Positions 1-8,768 of a stretch of 64,000 bases of DNA are shown piece by piece. The stretch comes from PALSA-612 sp963765295 (GTDB taxonomy: Bacteria; Actinomycetota; Thermoleophilia; Gaiellales; Gaiellaceae). The notes under the pieces were generated by a model that did not search any database, was not told where the DNA came from, and worked only from the letters and a program-made list of their open reading frames with translations. The stretch spans positions 558,001 through 622,000 of the forward strand of contig CAVXVO010000005.1 in NCBI GenBank assembly GCA_963765295.1. The letters are read 5' to 3'. The translations under genes and the position numbers were made by a program. The number at the start of each line of letters is the position of its first letter. Within the stretch, counting starts at the first letter, position 1.

Positions 1-135
1 ATGGTCACGCACGATGCGCGCGCGGCGGCGATCGCCGACCGGATCCTCTTCCTCGACGACGGCGAGATCGTCAAGGATCTCCCACGCTCCGACGCCAAGA
101 CCGTGATCGCCGCGATGGAGGAGATCGGCACGTGA
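1..135 (+). CDS. ABC transporter ATP-binding protein, C-terminal end (partial)
   Basis: Only the last 44 residues are in the window; the gene begins upstream. The fragment opens with MVTHD, the H-loop (switch) histidine motif of ABC ATPases, followed by AAAIADRILFLDDGEIV, the typical strand and turn after it. The stop overlaps the GTG start of the permease gene by four bases (GTGA, 132-135), so the two are translationally coupled. By context it is the ATPase of a MacB/LolD-type exporter working with the FtsX-like permease. The ATG at position 1 is internal, not the true start. Confidence 0.85.
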   Translation: MVTHDARAAAIADRILFLDDGEIVKDLPRSDAKTVIAAMEEIGT

Positions 136-2690
136 TCAGGGTCGGGCTCCGGGCGCTCTGGGGCCGCAAGCTCCGGACCCTGCTGACCGGATTCGCCATC
201 GTGCTCGGCGTCGCGACGATCAGCGGCACGTACATCCTGACCGACTCGATCTCGCACGCGTTCGACGCGATCTTCTCGAGCATCTACCGCAACACGGACG
301 CGGTGGTGACCGGCAAGTCGGCCGTCAGCAAGAACTCGACGACGAACCTGCCGCCGTTCAACGAGAGCCTGCTCCAGCAGGTGCGCGACCTGCCGACGGT
401 CGCGGCCGCGATCGGCGGCGTCGCGGACTCGAGCACGAATCTGATCGGCAAGAACGGCAAGGTGATCAGCTTCGGCGGCGCACCGCACCTCGGCTTCTCC
501 GTCGACCCGAAGTACCCGGCGTTCAGCTCGCTCACGCTCGTCTCCGGCGGCTGGCCGAAGACCGGCGAGGTCGTGATCGACCACTCGACCGCGAGCAAGA
601 AGCACATCACGGTCGGCGACACGATCAAGATCGAGGCGCAGGGCAGCTCGAAGCCGTTCCGCGTCTCCGGCCTCGTCAAGTTCGGCTCGAGCTCGCTCGA
701 CATCGGCGGCGCCACGCTGGCCGGCTTCGACCTGGCCACCGCGCAAGCGCTCTTCCGCAAGGTCGGCAAGCTCGACGACATCCGCATCTCCAGGAAACCC
801 GGGGTCACCGAGCCGGCGCTGCTCGCGCAGGTGAGGAGCATCCTGCCGGCACAGACGCAGGTCCGGAGCGGCACGGAGCAGGCGCAGACGGACGCGAGCG
901 ACACGAAGAGCTTCACGAGCTTCCTGCAGGACTTCCTGCTCGCCTTCGGCGGGATCGCGCTCTTCGTCGGGGCGTTCGTGATCGCGAACTCGCTGTCGAT
1001 CACGATCGCGCAACGGACCCGCGAGTTCGCGACCCTGCGCACGATCGGTGCCTCGCGGCGCCAGATCCTGCGCCTCGTGCTCCTCGAGTCGACGGTGATG
1101 GGCGTGCTGGCGTCCGTGACGGGCCTTTTCTTCGGCCTCGCGCTGGCCAAGGGATTGTTCTCGCTGTTCGACGCGGTCGGCTTCACGCTGCCGAACACCG
1201 GGCTCCTCCTGCAGGCGCGCACCGTGATCGTGGCCCTCCTCGTCGGCATCCTGGTCACTGTCCTCGCCAGCCTGCGACCGGCGATGCGCGCGACGCGCGT
1301 GCCCCCGATCGCGGCCGTGCGTGAGGGCGCGACGTTGCCGCCCGGCCGCTTCGCCGGCTACCGCGCGTACATCTCGGGCACGCTCGCCATCCTCGGATTC
1401 GCGGCGTTCGCCTATGCCCTGTTCGGCAGCGGCCTGTCGACCACCGCCATCCTCGTCTTCATGGGGCTCGGCGCGCTCCTCATCTTCATCGGCGTCGCGC
1501 TCTTCTCGTCGCACCTCGTCGTGCCGCTAGCGACCGCCATCGGCTGGCCCGGGTCAAAGCTCGGCGGTGCGGCCGGCGTGCTCGCGCGCGAGAACTCGCA
1601 GCGGAACCCGCAGCGGACGGGCTCGACGGCAGCCGCGCTGATGATCGGCCTCGCGCTCGTCACGCTCGTCGCGATGCTCGCATCCGGCATTCGCGGCTCG
1701 TTCTTCGATGCCGTCAACAAGCTCGCGCAGGGCGACTACGCGGTCACTGCCCAAAACAACTTCGACCCGATTCCCGTCGCGACCGAGAATCCCATCCGCG
1801 CGACGCGGGGCGTGACCGCCGTCGTCGGTGTCCGAGAGGCCGACGTGCGCATGTTCGGATCGACGCACAGCCTGACCGCGATTGGCCCCGGTGGCAGCCG
1901 CGTGCTGAAGATGAACTGGATCGCAGGGCCGGGTCAGGCGACCTTCGAGACGCTGGGCGAGAACGGGGCGTTCGTCGACGACACGTTCGCGAAGGACCAC
2001 CATCTGCGCCTCGGGTCGCAGATGCGTGCGGTCGTCCCGAGCGGCGTCACACACGTCTTCGTCGTCCACGGCATCTTCAAGCCGCCGCCGGGCGGCTCGC
2101 CGTTCGGCCCCGTCACGATCTCGAGCAAGACCTTCGACCAGCTCTACACGCAGCCGCAGGACCTGTTCATCTTCATCAACACGCGCGGAGGTGTCAGCGA
2201 CGCGGCGACGGCCAGTCTCGACCACTCGCTCAAGGGCTTCCCGAACGCGAAGGTGCAGACCATCTCGCAGTTCAAGACGAACCAGGCGGCCGGGCTCGAC
2301 AACATCCTGAACGTGCTCTACGTCCTGCTGGCGCTGTCCGTGCTCGTGTCGCTGTTCGGGATCGTCAACACCCTCGTATTGACGGTGTTCGAGCGAACGC
2401 GGGAGCTCGGGATGCTGCGCGCGGTCGGGATGACACGCCGCCAGGTGCGGCGGATGATTCGCTACGAGAGCGTGATCACGGCGCTGATCGGGGCCGCGAT
2501 CGGGATCGCGCTCGGCATCGTGCTCGCCGTGCTGCTGATCGCGCGGGTCGACTTCATCACGCTCTCGTGGCCGATCACGTCGCTGATCGTGTTCGCGCTC
2601 GTCGCGGTCGTGGCCGGGCTGATCGCAGCGATCCTGCCGGCGCGGCGTGCCTCACGCCTGAACGTGCTCGAAGCATTGCAATATGAGTAG
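132..2690 (+). CDS. ABC transporter permease, FtsX/MacB type
   Basis: An 852-residue membrane protein with the duplicated FtsX architecture. There is an N-terminal membrane segment at about 15-37, a MacB-like extracytoplasmic domain at about 45-250, an FtsX helix bundle at about 265-395, further helices at about 415-465, a second extracytoplasmic domain at about 520-725 and a second FtsX bundle at about 730-850. The stretches TREFATLRTIGASRRQI and TRELGMLRAVGMTRRQV are the paired cytoplasmic coupling loops of the family. It begins at a GTG overlapping the ATPase stop. The family drives lipoprotein, peptide or drug export by mechanotransmission; the substrate cannot be read from sequence. Confidence 0.92.
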   Translation: MIRVGLRALWGRKLRTLLTGFAIVLGVATISGTYILTDSISHAFDAIFSSIYRNTDAVVTGKSAVSKNSTTNLPPFNESLLQQVRDLPTVAAAIGGVADSSTNLIGKNGKVISFGGAPHLGFSVDPKYPAFSSLTLVSGGWPKTGEVVIDHSTASKKHITVGDTIKIEAQGSSKPFRVSGLVKFGSSSLDIGGATLAGFDLATAQALFRKVGKLDDIRISRKPGVTEPALLAQVRSILPAQTQVRSGTEQAQTDASDTKSFTSFLQDFLLAFGGIALFVGAFVIANSLSITIAQRTREFATLRTIGASRRQILRLVLLESTVMGVLASVTGLFFGLALAKGLFSLFDAVGFTLPNTGLLLQARTVIVALLVGILVTVLASLRPAMRATRVPPIAAVREGATLPPGRFAGYRAYISGTLAILGFAAFAYALFGSGLSTTAILVFMGLGALLIFIGVALFSSHLVVPLATAIGWPGSKLGGAAGVLARENSQRNPQRTGSTAAALMIGLALVTLVAMLASGIRGSFFDAVNKLAQGDYAVTAQNNFDPIPVATENPIRATRGVTAVVGVREADVRMFGSTHSLTAIGPGGSRVLKMNWIAGPGQATFETLGENGAFVDDTFAKDHHLRLGSQMRAVVPSGVTHVFVVHGIFKPPPGGSPFGPVTISSKTFDQLYTQPQDLFIFINTRGGVSDAATASLDHSLKGFPNAKVQTISQFKTNQAAGLDNILNVLYVLLALSVLVSLFGIVNTLVLTVFERTRELGMLRAVGMTRRQVRRMIRYESVITALIGAAIGIALGIVLAVLLIARVDFITLSWPITSLIVFALVAVVAGLIAAILPARRASRLNVLEALQYE

Positions 2691-3236
2691 GTGACGTCGC
2701 TCAAGGGCCGCCTGCTCGTGGCCACGCCCGCGCTCTTCGACCCGAACTTCAGGCGGGCGGTCGTGCTCGTCGGCGAGCACGGCGACGAGGGCGCGATGGG
2801 GCTCGTGCTGAACCGTCCCGCCGAGGTGACGGTCGGGGAGGCGATACCGCCGCTCGCGGTCGTGGCCGGCGAGGAGTCGCTCGTCCACGTCGGCGGCCCG
2901 GTGCAGCCCGAGGCGGTGCTCGTGCTGGCGGAGTTCGATGACGCGGCGGCCGCGGCCACGCTCGTCGTCGGGGACATCGGCTTCGCGTCGAGCGACGACG
3001 ACCTCGAGGCGCTCGCCGCGGCGACGCGTCGCGCGCGGGTGTTCGCGGGCTATTCGGGCTGGGGGCCCGGCCAGCTCGAGGCCGAGCTCGAAGAGGAGTC
3101 GTGGCTCGTCGAGCCCGTCGACGGCGTGGATCTCTTCCCGGGCGTGGGCGACGATCTGTTCGCGTCCGTCCTCCGCCGCAAGGGCGGCACGTACCGCGTC
3201 CTCGCGCTCATGCCCGAGGATCCGTCGACGAACTGA
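2691..3236 (+). CDS. YqgE/AlgH family protein (UPF0301)
   Basis: A 181-residue protein matching the YqgE/AlgH family in length and motifs: LKGRLLVATPALFDPNF at the N-terminus, GAMGLVLNRP near residue 40, VHVGGPVQ near 65 and FAGYSGWGPGQLEAEL near 120. It begins with a GTG directly after the permease stop codon, so co-translation with the ABC genes is likely. The family is widespread and has been linked to transcriptional regulation in some bacteria, but its biochemical role is unsettled. It converges on the gatB-linked gene with only four bases between the stops. Confidence 0.9.
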   Translation: MTSLKGRLLVATPALFDPNFRRAVVLVGEHGDEGAMGLVLNRPAEVTVGEAIPPLAVVAGEESLVHVGGPVQPEAVLVLAEFDDAAAAATLVVGDIGFASSDDDLEALAAATRRARVFAGYSGWGPGQLEAELEEESWLVEPVDGVDLFPGVGDDLFASVLRRKGGTYRVLALMPEDPSTN

Positions 3237-3240
3237 GCCG

Positions 3241-3492
3241 TCAGGCCTGCTCGAGGCAGGTGCGAAGCTCGCTGGGCGTGATCGTGCGGCGGCCGAGGTC
3301 GTCCGCCGAGGGCACGCAGTCGCGGACGACGCGGAGCACCGTCTCGGGCGCGTCGGCGAACGGGCTGCCGATCTTGGTGCCCTTGATCAGGAGCTTGGAG
3401 GCCATCGGTGTCGAGAACACCGCGAGCTGCGCCTCCCTGTACCCCTTGCCGCGCAGGATCTCGTTCCCCTCGTCGACGAGCGCGTCGTTCAC
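3241..3492 (-). CDS. Conserved hypothetical protein coupled to gatB
   Basis: An 83-residue soluble protein I do not recognise. Its GTG start overlaps the gatB stop (GTGA, 3489-3492), making it the last gene of a gatC-gatA-gatB-orf operon. It has no membrane segment or signal peptide. Charged helices (NEILRGKGYREAQLAVF, ETVLRVVRDCVPSADDL, PSELRTCLEQA) suggest a small helical domain with two cysteines. The tight coupling suggests a link to tRNA-dependent amidation or translation, but that is only inference from position. Confidence 0.7.
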   Translation of the reverse strand: MNDALVDEGNEILRGKGYREAQLAVFSTPMASKLLIKGTKIGSPFADAPETVLRVVRDCVPSADDLGRRTITPSELRTCLEQA

Positions 3493-4880
3493 GCGTTCAG
3501 CTTCTCACGGATCAGCTCGTTGAGCACCTTCGGGTCGGCCTTGCCGCCCGTCTCCTTCATCGCCTGGCCGACGAAGAAGCCGAGCAGTCCCTCCTTGCCG
3601 CCCCTGTACGCGGCGACCTGGCCCGGGTTCGCGGCCAGGATCCGCTCGACGAGCGGTTCGAGCTCCGAGGTGTCCGAGACGGCCTTCTGCGCGAGGTACT
3701 CGTCCGCGGTGAATCCCGGGTCGGCACTGGCGGCGGTCGCTGCTTCGACGGCTCCTGTCGTCAGACCGGCTGTCGCGTAGATACGCGCAAGCTCCGACCA
3801 GTTCGCATCGACCGGGATTTCGCGGTTCATGACCTGGTTGAACGCAGCTCGGGGGTCCAGCCCGTTAGCGACGAGTCCCTCGAACTTCGACTCCCGTTCC
3901 GTCGTGACGAGCGTCCAGGCGTCCGCGACGCCGAGCACGGCTGTGTGCCGCTCGATGCGCGCCCCCGGAAGCTCCGGCAGCTCCGCGCGCAGCCGCTCGA
4001 CGAGCTCTGTCTCCGGCTCGACCGGCACGAGGTCGGGTTCGGGGAAATAGCGGTAGTCGTCCGCATCCTCCTTGGAGCGGTGTGGAGTCAGCGTGTCGGC
4101 GTCCGCGTCGTAGTCGTACGTCTCCTGGACGACCTCCTGGCCCGCCTCGTGCAGCGCGATCTGCTCGCGCACGGCCGCGTCGATCCCACGGGCGATGTAG
4201 CTGAACGAGTTCATGTTCTTCAGCTCCCAGCGCGTGCGGAAGCCCTCCTCCCCCACCTCCCGGACCGACACGTTCGCGTCGCAACGCATCGTGCCCTTCT
4301 CCATCTCCGCGTCCGAGATGCCGAGCTCGACGATCGTCTGGCGCAGGAGCTGCAGAAACCGTCGTGCCTCGTCGGCCGAACGCAGGTCGGGCTGCGTGAC
4401 GATCTCGACGAGCGGCGTCCCGCCGCGGTTGAAGTCGACGAGCGAGCGGGTCGCGCCGACGATCCTGCCCCCGGCTCCCTCCAGGTGCACGGTCTTCGCC
4501 GCGTCCTCCTCGAGATGCGCGCGGACGATCCCGACCTCGAGGTCACCGTCCTCGCCCGGCACGGTGAAGTGGCCGTCGACGCAGAGGGGCTCGTCGTACT
4601 GGGAGATCTGGTACCCCTTCGGCAGGTCGGGGTAGAAGTAGTTCTTGCGGTGGAAGACGGCGCGCTCGGCGATCCGGCAGCCCAGCGCGAGCCCGAGCTT
4701 GATCGTCCACTCGACGGCCGTCCGGTTCGGCACGGGCAGTGTCCCCGGAAACGCGAGGCAGACCGGGCACGTGCGCGTGTTCGGCGGTTCGCCGAACCCG
4801 GTCTCGCAGCGGCAGAACATCTTCGTTCGCGTCTTCAGGTGCGCGTGGATCTCGAGCCCGATGACGGTCTCCCAGGTCAT
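3489..4880 (-). CDS. gatB: Asp-tRNA(Asn)/Glu-tRNA(Gln) amidotransferase subunit B
   Basis: The 463-residue tRNA-binding kinase subunit of GatCAB, which phosphorylates and then amidates misacylated Glu-tRNA(Gln) or Asp-tRNA(Asn). It starts MTWETVIGLEIHAHLKT, the family N-terminus. GEPPNTRTCPVCLAFPGTLP carries the conserved signature with its cysteines. The C-terminal YqeY-like tail domain ends in DPKVLNELIREKLN. The start is fixed by a 4-bp overlap with gatA (4877-4880). A much longer open frame continues upstream through gatA on the same strand, but the homologous protein begins here. Confidence 0.96.
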   Translation of the reverse strand: MTWETVIGLEIHAHLKTRTKMFCRCETGFGEPPNTRTCPVCLAFPGTLPVPNRTAVEWTIKLGLALGCRIAERAVFHRKNYFYPDLPKGYQISQYDEPLCVDGHFTVPGEDGDLEVGIVRAHLEEDAAKTVHLEGAGGRIVGATRSLVDFNRGGTPLVEIVTQPDLRSADEARRFLQLLRQTIVELGISDAEMEKGTMRCDANVSVREVGEEGFRTRWELKNMNSFSYIARGIDAAVREQIALHEAGQEVVQETYDYDADADTLTPHRSKEDADDYRYFPEPDLVPVEPETELVERLRAELPELPGARIERHTAVLGVADAWTLVTTERESKFEGLVANGLDPRAAFNQVMNREIPVDANWSELARIYATAGLTTGAVEAATAASADPGFTADEYLAQKAVSDTSELEPLVERILAANPGQVAAYRGGKEGLLGFFVGQAMKETGGKADPKVLNELIREKLNA

Positions 4881-6292
4881 CGCAACCGGTCCGGGACGGT
4901 GTCGAAGCCGATCGCCTGCTCGAGGGCGTGGCCGACGCGGAAGAGCAGGTTCTCGGAGAACTGCGGGCCGATGAGCTGGAGCCCGACAGGCAGTCCCTCG
5001 GAGAGCCCGCACGGGATCGAGAGGCTCGGCAGCCCGGCCATGTTCGGCGGGATCGCGAGGACGTCGGAGAGGTACATGGCGAGCGGGTTGGCCGTTTTCG
5101 CGCCGAGCGGGAACGCGACGGTCGGCGAGGTCGGGCTGACGAGCACGTCGAAGTCGTCCAGCACGGCCCGGAACTCGTTGCCGATGATCGTCCGCACCTT
5201 CTGGGCCTGGCCGTAGAAGGCGTCGTAGTACCCGGCCGACAGTGCGTAGGTGCCGAGCATGATGCGTCGCTTCGGCTCGTCCCCGAAACCGTCGTGGCGG
5301 GTGCGCTCGTACAGCGCGCCGAGGTCGCCTTCCACCGTCGAGCGATGGCCGTAACGGACGCCGTCGTAGCGGGCCAGGTTCGAGGACGCCTCCGCCGGCG
5401 CGATCAGGTAGTAGCACGGCAGCCCGTATTCCACGGACACGGGCAGCTCGCACTCGCCGACCTCGGCCCCGAGTTCGCCGCACAGCGCGATCGCCGCATC
5501 GACGGCGGCCCTGACGCCCGGCTCGATCCCCTCGGCCTCGTTCAGCTGGCGCGGCACGCCGACGCGGAGCCCTTTCAGGTCGGTCGCGTCGGGGATCTCG
5601 ACCGACGCGGGCAACTCGACCGTGGTCGAGTCGCACGGGTCGCGCCCGGCGACGATCCGGTAGAGCAGGGCGCAGTCGCGCACCGTCCGCGTGAGCGGGC
5701 CGATCTGGTCGAGGCTGGAGGCGAACGCGACGACGCCGTAGCGCGAGACGGTGCCGTAGGTCGGCCGCAGACCGACGATGCCGCAGAGCGCGGCGGGCTG
5801 CTTGATCGAGCCGCCCGTGTCGGATCCGAGCGCCCACGGGGCCAGGCCTGCGGCGACAGCCGCGGCCGAGCCGCCCGACGAGCCGCCCGGCACGCGCTCG
5901 GGGTCCCACGGGTTGCGCGTCGGCCCGAAGGCAGAGTTCTCCGTGGAGGAGCCCATTGCGAACTCGTCCATGTTCGTCTTGCCGAGGAGCGACAGGCCCG
6001 CGCCGTAGCACCGGGTCGCGACCGTGGCGTCGAAAACCGGCCGGTAGCCCGAGAGGATTTTCGAGCCGGCGGTGGTCTCGATCCCCTTCGTCGAAACGAC
6101 GTCCTTGAACGCGACCGGCACGCCGTTGCCGGACGGCGCGTCCGTCGTGCGCAGGTAGGCGTGGAGTTCGTCGTCGCGCTCGCCGATCGCAGCCAGGTAC
6201 GCGGCATGGAGTTCCTCCGCCGACAGTTCGCGCCGCTCGAGCAGCCCGGCCGCCTCCTCGGCGGTGAGCCGCAGCGTGTCGATCGCCGTCAT
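4877..6292 (-). CDS. gatA: Asp-tRNA(Asn)/Glu-tRNA(Gln) amidotransferase subunit A
   Basis: A 471-residue amidase-signature enzyme that releases ammonia from glutamine for GatB. The Ser-cisSer-Lys triad regions are visible: the lysine in VAFKDVVSTKG near residue 60, and the glycine/serine-rich signature GGSSGGSAAAVAAG followed by ALGSDTGGSIKQPA near 135-165. It lies between gatC and gatB with 4-bp overlaps at both ends (6289-6292 and 4877-4880), giving the canonical C-A-B order and likely equimolar translation. Length and domain content are complete. Confidence 0.97.
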   Translation of the reverse strand: MTAIDTLRLTAEEAAGLLERRELSAEELHAAYLAAIGERDDELHAYLRTTDAPSGNGVPVAFKDVVSTKGIETTAGSKILSGYRPVFDATVATRCYGAGLSLLGKTNMDEFAMGSSTENSAFGPTRNPWDPERVPGGSSGGSAAAVAAGLAPWALGSDTGGSIKQPAALCGIVGLRPTYGTVSRYGVVAFASSLDQIGPLTRTVRDCALLYRIVAGRDPCDSTTVELPASVEIPDATDLKGLRVGVPRQLNEAEGIEPGVRAAVDAAIALCGELGAEVGECELPVSVEYGLPCYYLIAPAEASSNLARYDGVRYGHRSTVEGDLGALYERTRHDGFGDEPKRRIMLGTYALSAGYYDAFYGQAQKVRTIIGNEFRAVLDDFDVLVSPTSPTVAFPLGAKTANPLAMYLSDVLAIPPNMAGLPSLSIPCGLSEGLPVGLQLIGPQFSENLLFRVGHALEQAIGFDTVPDRLR

Positions 6293-6570
6293 ACCGCGGG
6301 TACCCCGAAGAAGCCGTCCTCGGGGTCGGGCGCGTTCGCGAGCGCTTCCTCGAGCGTCAGCGACGGCTGTGGCTCGTCGTCCGCGAGCACGTTCACGAGG
6401 TCGAGCGGATGCGCGGTCGGCTCGACATCCGAGAGGTCGAGCTCGGCCACCTTTCCGACCGCCTCCAGGATCGCCGACAGCTGCTCGCGCATCCGCTCGA
6501 TCTCCTCGTCGGAGAGCTCGAGCCGTGCCAGCCGGGCCACGTGGAGGACGTCGTCTCTCGTGATCGCCAT
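6289..6570 (-). CDS. gatC: Asp-tRNA(Asn)/Glu-tRNA(Gln) amidotransferase subunit C
   Basis: The 94-residue small subunit that wraps around GatA and stabilises the GatCAB complex. The sequence starts MAITRDDVLHVARLARLELS, the typical GatC N-terminus, so I place the start at the ATG at 6570 rather than an upstream start at 6636 that would add a non-homologous 22-residue leader. DLSDVEPTAHPLDLVNVLADD and the C-terminal DPEDGFFGVPAV match the family. First gene of the gatCAB operon. Confidence 0.94.
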   Translation of the reverse strand: MAITRDDVLHVARLARLELSDEEIERMREQLSAILEAVGKVAELDLSDVEPTAHPLDLVNVLADDEPQPSLTLEEALANAPDPEDGFFGVPAV

Positions 6571-6605
6571 CGGCTCGAACGTACCACGCGCCTCGCCGAG
6601 CCTGC

Positions 6606-7524
6606 GTGGCTCGGTCCCGAACATCGTCGACGACACCGCCGGGGCGAAGTGCTGCCAGTACGTGGACGTTGACGATCTCGGCTCCGGACGGGCAGGTCGA
6701 CCCGGCCTATCCGGTCGACCCCGGCTGCGACAACCACGGCATCTCCGGCGGCACCGACCCCACCTTCACCTGGGAGCACTCGAACGAGGGCGATTCCCCG
6801 CGCGACGATCACTGCAATCACGGGATTTACGGGAAGTTCGGCCACCAGGGGCTGATCGGCGTCGTCGTCAGCGACGACAAGGGCTGGCAATGCTCGGCGA
6901 CGTACAAGGGCACCAACTCGAGCGAGGCGAACACGGCCGCCGGGTTCGATGCCGCAAGTACGCCGAACTGCGGCGGCCCCACGGTCGAGCGGCCTCCCCC
7001 GCCGCCGCGGCCACCACCTCCGCCGCCGTGCAAGTGCAGCAAGGTGGATGCATTTTCTGAGCAACTTCCACGTCTTCGGCGCCGGCACGACACGCATCGA
7101 GTTCGACGTCAGGTGGCAGATCACGTGCACGGCCGGTGCGGGCCGGGGCTGCAAGGGCCGGGTCAACGTCCTGGCGCCGAGAGGGGCGAACTTCCTCGAG
7201 CAGGGCGGCAAGACGGTGCGTCCGGAGAAGCCGACGATCCTGAGAGTCGAGTGCGCCGGCAAGTGCAACAAGTCCACGCGGGGCGAGGACACGCTCCAGT
7301 ACGGCGCGATCCAGAATGTCGTGGACAAGAAGGGCAAGAAGCACACCGTGCAGAACCCGGGCTTCACGCCCGAGGGGCGCGCGGGCAAGACGTTCACGAT
7401 CAAGCTGGGCCTGGTCTGCATCAGCCCCACAGGGGTGCCGGGCTTCCCCGTGAGGAAGACGCTCAAGGTGACGTTCGACAAGCTCGGCCAGGTCGACTAC
7501 AAGAAGTCAGTCCTGGGACGCTGA
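6606..7524 (+). pseudogene. Secreted-type protein with proline-rich linker, frame-broken
   Basis: An unrecognised protein spread over at least two frames. The first part (about 6680-7045) contains GCDNHGISGGTDPTFTWEH and ends in a proline tract (ERPPPPPRPPPPPPCKC). The second (about 7050-7524) continues with HFLSNFHVFGAGTTRIEFDV, paired cysteines and a lysine-rich C-terminus, ending at a clear stop. A frame change near 7045 joins them. No signal peptide is visible at the 5' end: in another frame 6625-6680 reads DDTAGAKCCQYVDVDDLGS, which may be the true upstream coding sequence, implying a second shift near 6670. It is divergent from gatC. Extracytoplasmic location is inferred from the cysteines and linker. 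Confidence 0.5.
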
Positions 7525-7555
7525 GACGGCCCCGGCCAACCTGCACCACAATGAG

Positions 7556-7577
7556 ACGGGCCCCTTTCGGGGCCCGT
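7556..7577. terminator. Inverted repeat between convergent genes
   Basis: A perfect 9-bp stem (ACGGGCCCC / GGGGCCCGT) with a TTTC loop lies between the stop at 7524 on the plus strand and the stop of the cold-shock gene on the minus strand. It could terminate transcription in both directions. No strong U-tract follows on either side, so termination is inferred from the stem and location. Confidence 0.6.
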
Positions 7578-7597
7578 GAACTCGCTCCGAAGGGGAC

Positions 7598-7801
7598 TCA
7601 GGCAGCTGCTTGGACGTTGGCCGCTTGCAGGCCCTTGTCGCCCTGGACGACCTCGAACTCGACCTTCTGACCCTCGGTCAGCGTCTTGTAGCCGTCCATG
7701 TTGATCGCGGAGAAGTGCACGAACACGTCGTCGCCCTCCTCACGCTCGATGAAGCCGTACCCCTTCTCGTTCGAAAACCACTTCACGGTGCCCTGAGCCA
7801 A
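7598..7801 (-). CDS. Cold-shock protein (CspA family)
   Basis: A 67-residue single CSD domain that binds single-stranded RNA/DNA. RNP1 (KGYGFI) and RNP2 (DVFVHFSAI) are intact, after the family opening AQGTVKWFSNEKG. It starts at a TTG codon at 7801, supported by a strong ribosome-binding site (AAGGAGG, complement of 7808-7814) at correct spacing. The 80-bp leader towards folD may hold a regulatory 5' UTR, as in other csp genes, but no element was identified. Monocistronic. Confidence 0.96.
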   Translation of the reverse strand: MAQGTVKWFSNEKGYGFIEREEGDDVFVHFSAINMDGYKTLTEGQKVEFEVVQGDKGLQAANVQAAA

Positions 7802-7885
7802 CGTCTTCCTCCTTGCACGTGAAACGACGGCCCGGGCACCGAGCCGCCGAGCTTGTCTGAAGCGCGGAGACTGTAACCAACGACG

Positions 7886-8734
7886 CTACGGATACGCAAG
7901 CAGTTTCCGGCGGTAGCGCGCAGCGCGAATCGTGTTGCGCAGCAGCATCGCGATCGTCATCGGCCCGACTCCTCCGGGGACGGGAGTCAGGAAGCCTGCC
8001 CGCTCGGCAACGTCGGGTGCAACGTCGCCCGCGAGGCCGGCTTCGGTGCGCGTGATCCCGACGTCGACGACCGCGGCTCCCTCCTTGACCATCTCCGCCG
8101 TGACGAGCCCGGGCTGGCCGATCGCGACGACGAGCACGTCCGCGGCACGGGTCTCGGCGGGCAGGTCGCGGGTGCGCGAGTGGCAGATCGTCACGGTCGC
8201 GTTCGCGCCGAGCAGCAGGTGTGAGATCGGCTTGCCGACGATGGTGCTGCGGCCGACGACGACTGCACGCGCGCCGGAGAGCGGGACGCCGTGCTCCTCG
8301 AGCAACGCCATGATCCCGAGTGGAGTGGCAGGCACGAATGTGGGATGACCGGCGTAGAGGCGACCGGCGTTGAACGGGTGGAAGCCGTCGACGTCCTTGA
8401 TCGGTTCGACCGCGCGCAGCACCACTTCCGTGTCGATCTGGTCGGGAAGCGGCAGCTGGACGAGGACGCCGTCGACCTCGTCGTCGCCGTTCAGCTCGTC
8501 GAGCAGCGCGAGCAGCGCCTCCTGCGTCGTGTCCGCCGGGAGGCGTCGGTCGATGCTGCGCAAGCCGTCAGCGACCGCGGTCTCGTGCTTCTTCCCCACG
8601 TACACGTGCGAGGCCGGGTCATCGCCGACGAGCACCGTCGCGAGGCCGACCGAACCGAGCTCGGCGACGTCGGCGCGCACCTCCTCGCGAACCCGTTCCG
8701 CGAGCGGCGCCCCTTTCATCAGCACGGCCGTCAC
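7886..8734 (-). CDS. folD: Methylenetetrahydrofolate dehydrogenase / cyclohydrolase
   Basis: A 282-residue bifunctional enzyme interconverting 5,10-methylene-THF, methenyl-THF and 10-formyl-THF in one-carbon metabolism. Visible motifs are YVGKKHETAVADGL with the catalytic lysine near residue 50, GVLVQLPLP near 95, the NADP-binding GRSTIVGKPISHLLL near 160 and PVPGGVGPMTIAMLLRNT near 255. Length is normal for the family. It is transcribed away from the GT2 gene at 8769 with only about 34 bp between the start codons, so the divergent promoters must be compact. Confidence 0.97.
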   Translation of the reverse strand: MTAVLMKGAPLAERVREEVRADVAELGSVGLATVLVGDDPASHVYVGKKHETAVADGLRSIDRRLPADTTQEALLALLDELNGDDEVDGVLVQLPLPDQIDTEVVLRAVEPIKDVDGFHPFNAGRLYAGHPTFVPATPLGIMALLEEHGVPLSGARAVVVGRSTIVGKPISHLLLGANATVTICHSRTRDLPAETRAADVLVVAIGQPGLVTAEMVKEGAAVVDVGITRTEAGLAGDVAPDVAERAGFLTPVPGGVGPMTIAMLLRNTIRAARYRRKLLAYP

Positions 8735-8768
8735 AGGGCGAGAGTATCCCGAGATCTAGAATGCGCGC

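Noticed and set aside
3408..5216. Long open frame on the plus strand opposite gatB
   Set aside because: It lies entirely opposite gatB/gatA, is Arg/Leu-rich with no domain, and arises from the high G+C third positions of the real genes.
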